Assembly (NCBI GenBank): GCA_024220525.1
Contig: JAMYWO010000422.1
Coordinates: 1 to 28,581 of the forward strand
Direction of reading: 5' to 3'
DNA from: Cochliopodium minus
Lineage: Eukaryota; Discosea; Himatismenida; Cochliopodiidae
Length of the DNA: 28,581 nt
In this document: positions 1 through 10,300 of the stretch, in pieces
Layout: each line of letters begins with the position of its first letter
How positions within the stretch are numbered: position 1 is the first letter of the stretch
Made by a program: the position numbers and the translations under genes
Notes under the pieces: model-generated
The model's database searches: none
The model's input: only the letters and a program-made list of their open reading frames with translations
Told to the model about the DNA's origin: nothing

Positions 1-25
1 AAATAAAAAATAAAAAATAAAAAAT

Positions 26-62
<37 letters not shown>

Positions 63-2829
63 AAATAAAAAATAAATCTAAAAATAAAAATAAATAAAAA
101 ATTAATTGAATAAAAAATAAATTGAAAAAAAAAAAAAAAAAAAAAAATAAATAAAATAAAAATAGTATATTCAAATAAAAACAAAAAATAAAAAATAATA
201 GAGTTTACCCAATCTCCACTTGTAAGTATCTTTGTCTCTGTAAATCAACTTTGTGGAAGACAAATTGATGAGGAAACCTCTCTTGAGAAGGTTTGTCATC
301 AAAGAGACTGCGACGGTACGCTCTTTGTTGAGATTTTTGATTGCCCATGCGAGTCCGTCGCTTGCGGAGAAGGCGTCGTTGACTGTTCTTTTTTTCTTTT
401 TGGTCATGATCTTTTTTTCTCCTATGAAAAAAAAAAATTGAAAAAATTGATACCAAAAGTGTTTTTAAATATAAATAATGAAAATTTTAAATTATAAATA
501 TAAAAGAAAAATGTGTTGAAAAATTCAAAAAAAAAAAATAAAATCTAAAAATCTGAAAATAAAATTAAAGAACAAAAAACAATTTAAAATAAAATAAAAT
601 AACAAAAAATAAAATAAAATAAAAAATAAAATAAAAAACAAATAAAAAAAATAAGAAAATAATAAGAAAATAATAAGAAAATAAAAAAAATAAAAGTATT
701 TGATAAATAGTTTTACCAATTTTGATCCCGTTGACTGCATCTCTCATCTTTTCAATGTCAATGATGAGGTCGCTGTTGATGGTAGGCTCGGACTCGTTGC
801 TTTTCTCCTTGATGATGGGTCTGTACCACTTGCTGAGGACGTCTTTTCTTGGCGCGAGTCTTTGCTTGGAAGAGAGCTTTTCAGGATTGGTGTTTTCCAC
901 GATGTTTTCTTTGTTTTCTTTGTTTTCTGTATCAAAAACTGACCCCACGATCACTAAAACAAGAAAAACGAACAAACAAATAAAAAATTAATAAGAAAGC
1001 AAAAAAAAAAAAAAATGGAAAAATAAAAATCAACAAAATTAATTTTAAAAATAAAAAATTAAATCAAAAATAAAAGTAAATAAAATCATGAAATTGGAAA
1101 CCATAATAAAATTTAGTGTAGAAAAATTGAACAAAAAAAAAACAAAAAGAAATTTGTACGTCTATCTTCCTCCGCCTTCAAAATACATTTGACAGTTTTC
1201 TTTATGGCCTCCTCCAAAGTGTGGACATCGGAGCAGCTGAGCTCAGTGACGTGGCTGTGGGTGATTTGCTTGTCCCTGATGTACTGTTTTACGACCTTTC
1301 TATCGACCTCTCTGTCGCTCTCACGGTCCGAGAAGGTCCCGATGAAGCAAATGACTTGGGGCCACACCTTCTCGAGATCGAAGAGTCTGTCGATGAAGTT
1401 TTTTATTTTTTCCCAGCTGTCTTTCGAGTCGATTTGGTACAATGCCAACAAAGCGGAAATCTGGCTTTTTTCTGTTTTGTTTTTTTTTTTTTTTGTTGGA
1501 TGATAATCAAAAAATAGATTTATTGTATTATATTAAATTAAAATGAATTAATTAAATTATGATTGAATTTATGTTTGGAAATTTAAATTCAAGATAATGA
1601 TAATCTTTTCAAAATTTATAAATATCATTTAACTTTAAATCTTAAACTTTAAAAGAATTTCGATCATTGATTCAACAATCAACTGTTTCAATTTTTTTTT
1701 TTTTACCAGAAATATCTTTGGGATCGGATGTCTTTAAATGTTTCTCGATCATCTTGACAAAATAGAGATTATGTTTGTAATTGATGAGATGAGGACCGTT
1801 CTGGAACTTCTTGGAGTATTCAATCACACTAGATTTTCCAGATCCATTGGTTCCAAGCAACAATACATTGAAAGATTTGTTATTATCGTGAAGATCTCCA
1901 GTGAGGGTAGTATCATCATCGAATACCAAAGGCCCACTATCCCTTTTGTCCTTCTCATTGGAGTTTTGATCGATGGTATTGGTTTCAATCGTGGTGTTAT
2001 TATCACTGATTATTTCATTTTTTTCATCGATCCTTTCTATCTATAATTTAACGAATCAAAAAAATTTTGAAGATAACAGATTTTTGGGTTTATGATGGAG
2101 ATAAAATTAATAAAAGAATATCTGAAACAAATTGAAATTTAAAAAGTATATTGATTTGAAAGTTTTTTTGAAATTCTTTACAGGATCCTCATAATCTATT
2201 TTGTTCTCCTCAATTTGGATGTCATTGATGCTGATCTCTTCTGTCTTGTTCTGTGTGGGAGGGGTGGTTTGGATTGTATTGCTGTCCTTCACATCATCCG
2301 CACTATCATCGCTATCGCTGCTATCACTCACCTCTTCAAGAGAATTTCTCTCAAGATAAGCCCTTTTGATGTAATTATTTTTTTCTTTCTCTTTTTCAAT
2401 TTCTTTATTTTCTTTGGTGATAGGCTCATTTTCATTGATAACTTTATCTTCATTGCTATCATTATCCTGATTATCTTCATTGATGGGTACATTTTTGATT
2501 TCCTCGTCCTCATTGGTATTCTCAACATGATCTATGAATTCCTCTTGTTTCTGTAACAAATTTTTGAAAAGATCATCAGTCTCCTCTCTGGATTCAGCTA
2601 TCCTTGGAACAGAGCTAAATATACTGGTGCTCTTCTTTTTTTCATTATCCAGTATATTATTATTTTCTTCATTATTATTGTTGGTATTGTTATTATCTAC
2701 ATTTTCCCCCTCCTTGGGATCTTCATTTTCATTCAAATGTTTCTCATCTATCTCAAAGACAAAATTGTCATGGATATCGTTGATGAGTTTATTATATTCA
2801 TCCTCTTCATTTTTCAAATAGTCTGACAT
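1..2829 (-). CDS. Acidic N-terminus + Ras-like G domain + DEP domain protein, 3' end outside window
   Basis: I infer five exons: 2829-2182, 2040-1707, 1471-1160, 953-717 and 421-209. The phases agree at every junction, and the gene continues past position 1 through a GTAAAC donor at 208. They give 581 residues. Residues 1 to about 230 are acidic, Asn/Glu-rich and probably disordered. A P-loop (GTNGSGKSS) follows a hydrophobic strand. After it come a Ras-like core strand and helix (SALLALYQID, then KDSWEKI) and a CFIGTFSD stretch where NKxD should be. The Thr switch and the DxxG motif are not visible. Exons 4-5 carry a DEP domain: MRDAVNGIKIG, then FSASDGLAWAIKNL, then LLKRGFLI and DTYKW. DEP domains usually bind membrane lipids or receptors, so a membrane signalling role is inferred. 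The start is the first Met after an in-frame A/T-rich leader (MSDYL). Confidence 0.75.
4..76. repeat. A-rich tandem repeat (unit about 7 nt, TAAAAAA) in intron
   Basis: About ten near-perfect copies of a TAAAAAA unit lie in what should be the fifth intron of the minus-strand GTPase-DEP gene. Further A/T-only sequence continues to about 170. I see no coding potential. Confidence 0.85.
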
Positions 2830-3068
2830 TTTTGGAAGGGAATCGAAAAAAAAAAAAATACAGAATGAAAATATCAGAAATTTTTTTTTTGAATTTTTAA
2901 TTATACACAATTTAAAATCTAAAATTTTGTCAAGTCAACAAAAGGAAGAAATATATATAATAAACAAAAAGGAAGAGAGAAATCTCAAAGAATGAAAAAA
3001 ACTAATGAACAAAAATCATTTGTAGGATTCTCAAAAAAAGAAAATCTCTCCTCGATATCGAATCTCTC
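2830..3068. promoter_or_regulatory. Short intergenic region, 5' of the GTPase-DEP gene and 3' of the FYR-PHD gene
   Basis: This AT-rich spacer must hold the promoter of the minus-strand GTPase-DEP gene and the 3' end of the FYR-PHD gene, which is transcribed in the same direction. No specific motif was recognised. Confidence 0.35.
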
Positions 3069-6000
3069 TTATTTTGTCTTTCTCCTTTTCTTCAAACAAC
3101 TGGGGCAAAACCAGTTGCCCTTGGGAACGCTTTCATATTGAGGCCTGCAACAATAAGTGTGGAAACCAACATTGCAGGTGTCACAAAGCATGAGCAGGTG
3201 TTCGTTGTTTCCCTTGTTGCAAACACGACAGATGACTTCCTCCTCATCCTCTTCGTCAGATTTCTTTTCCTCCTTGTTGGTTGCCGATTTGGAGGGGAGG
3301 GTCCTTTTGCGATTCTTCTTGTTGACATCAGATTGCGATTCAGATTGCTCGCTGGAATCAGATTGAGATTCAGTCTCATCAGAATCGACCAATTCTTTGA
3401 TTAGCACGACATTATTGTTATTCTTATTGTTATTTTCATTGTTTGTATTGTTATTAGTGTTGTTTTTATTGTTATTAGTGTTATAGATCCTCGTGGGTGT
3501 TCTGGTAATTACATGTTTGGGCTTTTTGCTGGTAGATGCCGATTTGTTGTTGATGATCTTTTTGTTTTTGGGAGTAGTTTCCGCTATGTCCTCTTTCTCA
3601 TTTATATCCTCAAGAGATGAAGCCACTTTTTCAGATGGGTTTGAGGGAGAATCTGGTTCTTTAAGTGTTTTGGAAGGGGATTTAAGAGGCGGTGCCTTCT
3701 TAGATTTGGTCTTCTCCATTTTTTCTTTTTTTTCTTTTTCAGATTCTTCTTCTTTCTCAACAGATTTTTCTTTAGGTGTTTTATGGGGTGTTCTTTGGGA
3801 TGATTTGCCCTTGTTGGATGATGAATTCTTGGTCTTCTCCACTTTTTCCTCCTCTGATTTCTCTTTATCCTCTTCTTCTCCTTCAGATTTTTCTTTAGGT
3901 GTTCTTTGGGATGATTTGCCCTTGTTGGAGGATGAATTCTTAGTTTTCTCCATTTTTTCCTCCTCTGATTCCTTATTTTCCTCTTCAACAGATTTTTCTT
4001 TAGGTGTTTTATGAGGTGTTCTTTGGGGTGATTTGCCCTTGTTGGGGGAGGGGGATTTAGCAGGAGCTTTATCTTTGGCAGATTTGTTATTCTTTCTTTT
4101 CTCCTCTTCATTTTCTTCTTCTTCAGACTCTTTTTCAAAAGCTTTCCCTTCTTCAGATTCTTTTGGAGATTCTGGTTCTTTAATTGATTTGGATGGTGAT
4201 TTAAGAGGTGGGATTTTCTTCTTAGATTTTTCATTCTTACTCTTCTCCTCTGTTTCTTTTTCAGATTCCTCTTCATTTTTCTCTTTTTGTGTTTTACGGG
4301 GTGATTTGCCCTTGTTGGAGGATGCATTCTTGGTTTTCTCAACTTTATCCTCCTCTGATTTCTCTTTATCCTCTTCTTCTACTTCAGATTTTTCCTTTTG
4401 TGTTTTATGGGGTGTTCTTTGGGGTGATTTGCCCTTGTTGGAGGATGAATTCTTGGTCTTCTCCACTTTAACCTCAGTTATTTTTTCAGATACTCCTCCC
4501 TCTTTCTCTTTTTCAACAGATTTCTCTTTGTGTGTTTTATGGGGTGATTTGCCCTTGTTGGGGGATTTGGTAGGAGCTTTATCTTTGGAAGATTTGTTAT
4601 TCTTTCTTTTCTCGTCTTCAGATTCCCCATCATCCAATTCCACAATTTCTATATTCTCATTAGATTTATCCTCTAATTCTTCGACATCCATTATATCTAC
4701 TTCTTCATCCTCCTCATTTTGATATTTCTTTGATTTTCCTTTCTTTTTTGGGGGGGTTGGTTTGGAAATTGATTCCTTTACCTTCTCTGCAGATTTCTCT
4801 TTGTGAGAAGACTTTGTAGGTGCTCTATCCTTTTTCAAATTATTATTTCTGAGCTTATCCTCTTCTGATTCTTCGATAGATTTTTCTTTATCGGATTCTT
4901 TTGGAGATTCTTTGTGTGAGGATCTGGATGGATACTTTGCAGGTGCTCTATCCTTTTTCAATTTATTATTTTTGAGTTTATCCTCTTCTGATTCCTCCAC
5001 AGATTTTTCTTTATTTGATTTTCTCTTGTTGGAAGATGTATTCTTGATCTTCTCCACTTTATCCTCTTTTTCATTTTCCTCTTCAGATTCTTCTTTCTCT
5101 TTTTCAACAGATTTCTCTTTGTGTGTTTTATGGGGTGATTTGCCCTTGTTGGGGGATATGGTAGGAGCTTTATCTTTGGAAGATTTGTTATTCTTTCTTT
5201 TCTCCTCTTCAGATTCTCCATCATCCAATTCCACAATTTCTATATTCTCATCTTCTGATTCAACGAAATCGATTTTTTTCGATTTTTCTTTCATTGATGA
5301 AACTCTTCCCTTCTTGTTATGTAATAGTTTCTCGTCATCTTCCTCTTGTGATGAATTTTTTTCCTTCTCATCATTTGATTTGGACTTTCCATCCTTCTTT
5401 ATTGCATCTTTCCCTTTTTCCTCATCATCATCAGATGAACTCTCTTCTTCTGCTCCCTTCTTCTCCTTTATCTTCGATTTTTTGGGAGATTCAAACTCTT
5501 CTTCCTCTTCGCTGGATGAGGAATTATAATCTTCCTTTTCATCTCCTCTCTTTTTTTCATCCATAATTTCATTCTCCTTTTCATCTTCTTCGTTATCCTC
5601 CTTCTCATTGATCCTCTGTATCTCCTTTAAAGTTTGCTTTTTCTTGGTCTTTTTGATAATGGTTCTTTCATTATGATTGGTGCTGGGGATGAAGAAATGA
5701 AATTTATAACCTTTGCATTTATCTGCATTCGGTAATTGTTCGATCAATTTCAAACATTCGGGCTTTACAAAACCAAAATACTGGGGACCACTCACAGCAG
5801 TGAATAATCTCTTACCTTCACACACAGTTTTCTTTTCATTGACCCTCTTTACAATCTGTGTCCAGGCAGCAGATGGAGATACTGAGATGGATGGATTCTT
5901 CTTGTCATCGCTAGCAGTCACTTTGAAGAGAGGTTTATCACCACCATCCAATATTTCGCATGTATACAAACATCTTTCACTTGTGTTTTTGGTGCTGATG

Positions 6001-6892
6001 TATGTTCTTGTCGATTGAAATCCAACTGGATAGATATATTTATTATTGTAATATCCAGGTTTATCATGCACTATTTTTCCCAATTTATGTATTGTCAATA
6101 CACCAATGTTCAAAGGCAATATTGGATTATCTGTATGATCATAAGGCATACCCTCCTTTAAAAATTTATTAAAATTGTTTGCATGGAAATAATTTGATAA
6201 AAGGAATATGATTAAAATTGAAATTTGTTTGGATTTTTGTAATGATGATTGATAAATTAATTTTATCTGAGTGAAATTCTGAATTATTTTATAACATTCT
6301 CTTATATTTTTGAAAACATAATTTATTCATTTTCATTTTTACCTCATCAAAGAATATACCAACCTCCTTTTCTTGTGGTTTTTTTGAATAATTGCTTGTT
6401 TTTCTTGTTTTTGCTCTTGTTCTCGATTTGGTACCGCTCGTTATATTTTTGCTTCTTCCACTTGTATATTTGCTTTGTGTATCCACCAATTGCAATTGTC
6501 CAGTTAATAAGTTATGATGTTGCACAAAGAAGATATCAGGGAAATTGGAATAATCTATTTTGTTTTTCTTCTTTTTTGTTTTTTGTTTGGCCAATAAAAA
6601 CTTTTTATGTTCTTCTTTTTCTCTCTTTTCGAATATTTTGTGTCTTTCTTCAAACACATGATCTGATATATCTTCCTGAAAGAAAAATAAATTTTATAAA
6701 AATTATAAATATTTTTAGGAGCGATATTTGTTTTACTTCACTTGATTCCTCATCTTCATATCTCTTTCTTTTTTTTAATATATGCCATGTTGGAATAGCT
6801 ATTTCTATTTCTTTGCATTCTTTCCTTACAACTGATCTGGTTTTTATGATCCCTGAAAAGTTGCTATTGGATTGATTCTTTTTCTTCTTCAT
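3069..6892 (-). CDS. FYRN/FYRC and PHD-finger chromatin protein
   Basis: Three exons (6892-6737, 6675-6343, 6155-3069) join in phase 0 to give about 1191 aa. Residues 1-163 are basic. An FYRN domain (about 177-223; IGVLTIHKLGKI, then IYPVGFQSTRTY) is followed by FYRC (about 225-315; YTCEILDGG, FKVTASDD, SGPQYFGFVKPECLKLIE). A very long Lys/Glu/Ser low-complexity region follows. The last 56 residues form a C4HC3 PHD finger (CRVC, CDTC, HTYC, W-F-CPSC). FYR domains are known from trithorax/MLL-type methyltransferases, TBRG1 and some JmjC demethylases, and PHD fingers often read histone H3 tails. No SET or JmjC domain is present here. The inferred role is a nuclear chromatin reader or scaffold. 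The start is the first Met of a basic exon that ends at a clean GTAAAA donor. Confidence 0.9.
3760..5260 (-). repeat. Coding tandem repeats, SPNKGKSP...KEKS type
   Basis: This is the central low-complexity part of the FYR-PHD protein. About a dozen imperfect units each contain a Ser-Pro-Asn/Ser-Asn-Lys-Gly-Lys-Ser core, a Lys-Glu-Lys-Ser stretch and an acidic Glu/Ser stretch. Unit length varies, and all stay in one open frame. Many Ser-Pro and Thr-Pro steps could be kinase sites, which is inference. A block at about 4500-4660 recurs almost unchanged at about 5092-5250. Confidence 0.85.
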
Positions 6893-7330
6893 CTTGTAAT
6901 TTTAAATATCTAAGAATATTCCAAGATGTATATTTGAATTTTTTTTTATTAAAATGCAAAATAAATTGTAATTCAGGATTTCAAAATTGAATAGAAAATA
7001 TATAGTACCAAATGTAGGCTGATAAGGCAAATAATAGAAATTGATGATTACTCAAAATATTAATAAAATTTAAAGCTATTTCAGATTAAAATATTCAATT
7101 TTTTTATTTTTTTAAAAGAACAAATCTTTGAATATTCAAAAAATTTTTTCAAGGTTATGATGTTCATTTTCTCCAAATTTATTTCAAGGAAAAATAATTT
7201 AGAAAGTGCCAATTCTCAAGATATCCAATTTAATTTTTTATATTCTTCAATCATGAAATCTTCAACAGAAAACCTGAATAATATATAAAAAAATATTAAA
7301 GATTTATACATAAACTCATTACCCCAAAAA
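6893..7330. promoter_or_regulatory. Divergent intergenic region between FYR-PHD and USP7-like genes
   Basis: About 440 nt of AT-rich DNA separate two divergent start codons, so it should contain both promoters. I see no ORF, RNA gene or recognisable binding site, only homopolymer A and T runs. The ATG at 7331 is preceded by a C/A-rich leader (cccaaaaa). Confidence 0.45.
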
Positions 7331-10300
7331 ATGTTTGATATTAAATTTCACTACAATGATAAAACATTTGAATTAGGATTCGATTATGATGCAAAATTGT
7401 CAGATTTATATGATGAAGTGTCAATGAAAATCCACAAACCTTCACATGATTTCATAATCAAGACGATGAAGAACGTGAAAATCAAGAATAACTATATGAT
7501 ATTTGATCATATGGAAGATGAACTCAAAATTGAATTAAAAATCAAGGTAAACTTTTGTATGATGAAAGAACAAAGTCCAAAATTTTTTAAAATGCGTTTT
7601 TATTAAAGGAAGAGAAAAAGGAAAAGCAAACTTCAAATGGGAAATACAAGAACAGGCAGAAAACGGGATTTGTGGGCATAAAAAATGATAGTAACAAAAC
7701 AAAAAAAAAGATATTTCAATTTAAAATTTCGAACATATTATTATTAAAAAGGGAATTCACCTATTGTTCCAATTTTACAATCATTGTATAATATACATGT
7801 ATTGAGAAACATTGTATATAATTGGACGGTGGAAGATTTGAGGGAGAGGGATCCAATGATGAAGGAGAAGAAATCATTGATGAAAAGAATTCAGTTTCTA
7901 TTCACTGAATTGGATACACTAGATGAAAAATCCACAAAATTTGATAAATCATTGATATCATTGATGGATATAAATGAATTGATGAATCAAGATATATCCG
8001 TAGGATTTTTCTTTTATAAATTTTAAATATTTGTTAATTTTTATTTGATTTTTAGGATTACTATGTAAAATTATTGATTGGCTTGAACAAAGAGGTTGTG
8101 TTTCGCTCAGATGACAATCTCATTGACTACTTTTGCACTCGCCTCCTACCAGGAAACGCAAACATCGCTTCACTAAACATGCAAGACGCGAATGACATAA
8201 AACAAGGAATTAAAGATAGCTACAGAGGTCGTACTGTCGCTTCCTTTCCCAAATACATGTTTTTATATTTAGGGGTTTATTTTTCATTTCTTTCAATTAT
8301 TCTCTTTTTTTTTTAAACAGAGGAAAGAATTTTTATTTTTTGATATTTTTGATAAAAAATTATTTGTGGTTTAACTTATTTAACAATATACAATTCTTAT
8401 TCAACATTCTCACTATTAAATGATTGAATAAATTAAACTTTGTTATATTATTTACAACAGAATTTTCTAACGTTTTATATTTTTCCAATTAAATTAGAAA
8501 AGAACTTCTTTTGGAAAATTCCTTGATTTAACGAATTACCAAAACGGGAAAGAGTATGATTTAATACAAGTAGGGTATACCAATGGTCAATACGTCACCA
8601 AGTTTTATGGCGTGTACATCAAGAACGAGGAGGATGGAGAATGGTACAACTACATGAGCGAGAAAGTCAAGTTTTCCACCGAAGAAGAAGCAGTTAATAC
8701 CGAAGGTGTTGAATATCTGATTTACAGAAGAAAGGGTAAATTATTAAAAATATCATAAAAAACAATTAACTAAATTTTTTTATCAATTTTTGTTTTCTGT
8801 GTCTATTATTAATTTTCCATTTATCATTTTTATTATAAAAAAAATAATGATTTTAGTATTTAGTTAAATTCTTTTTCATATTATTAACTAAAACTTCTTT
8901 AAATTAAACTTTTTCCCTATCTCTAAAGATTTCCAAGTTCCCAAGTCAATACCGATCCCAGACCGAATCCTAGAAGAGACCAATCAAGAGAGGGTCAGAA
9001 TCGAAGAGAAGAAGAGAAAGAAGAACATGTACCACTTCTTCATCTACATCGGCCGAATCGAGAACGTGGACAGACCTTGGAAGCTCACCCTGTCGGAGGC
9101 TCCTAAAGACTTGGCCATTTCCAAGACTGAAAACATCTCAGAGTTGAAGCAGAAGGCTGCTGAGCTTTGGGACGTTGCTGATATTAAGGATCTCAAATAC
9201 CGCATCAGAAAGTTCAACACTGATTACAAATTGGGATTAGAAATTTATGACTGTATTTTATTTTAATTTAATCCTTTAAATGTTTTTTTTTGATTTTTAA
9301 TTTTATTTAATCTTTTCTCGTCTTATTTTTTTGTTTTATTTACTATTTTTTATATTTTACTTTTATTTTTATTCATTTATTTATTTTTATTTTTTATTTC
9401 AAATTTTTTATTCCAAATTTTTTATTTAAAAATTTTATTTTTTTTTTCTCAATTTTATTTTTTGATACAGTGTACCAAACCTACCCTATATACACTACTG
9501 ACCTCAACAACTTCGACACTCTCGTTTTAGAAATGGCTCCATTAGACTTCCAGTTCCAAGAGAATGAAAAGATGTACAACGTTTTCCGTGTCATCATTTA
9601 CAACAGAGAAACAAATTCTTTCTCTGAGGAAGAGTGTATCCCTTTTGATATCTCCATGAGAGTATCCGAAATGAGAAAAATTTTGGTTCCAAATTTTTTA
9701 ATATATTTTATGTTTCTACTTATTTTATTTTTGTTTATTTTTATTTATTTTTATTATTGCTTAATTACTAATTATTCATTATTCTTTTTGTTTTATTAAT
9801 TTTTTTTTAAAAAATATATTTCATTTTGTTTATTCTTGTAATTTTTTATTAAATTGAAATCATTTCTCTTTTTATACTATTTATTTTTAATTTTTATTTT
9901 TGAACATTTTTCTCCCTTTGATAATTTGAATTTTTTTTTTTGTTTATTTATTTTTTCTATTTTCAAAAATTTTTTTTTTATTTTTCCATCTTTTTTGTTA
10001 TTTTTTTTTATTTTGTTCGAATAAATTTATTTTAAAAATAATCTTTTTACAATTAAGGAAAACTTCTCCAAAATACCCGACAAAAGAATGAAAATATTCA
10101 TGGAGTGTTTTGGAGACGTGATGGAGATGCACAACTTCCACAACCACATCTCTGATACTTACCTCAAAAACGGCTCCCGAATTTATTTGGAGGAAAACGA
10201 CTCTTACTCTGCCCATTCCCCTTGCCTCGCTGAGCTCGAAAATTTGAAGAATCAAATACAAGTAAAAAAATATTAATTTTCATTTCAATTTTATTATTTT

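Noticed and set aside
2107-2181. Apparent extension of the first exon of the GTPase-DEP gene to a stop
   Set aside because: A GTAAAG donor at 2181 and a TTATAG acceptor at 2041 join the flanking exons exactly in phase, so this stretch is intron.
3493-5529. Long plus-strand open frames rich in Ser, Phe and Leu opposite the FYR-PHD gene
   Set aside because: They are the complement of the Lys/Glu/Ser repeats, have no domain and no splice structure, and the minus strand has clear FYR and PHD domains.
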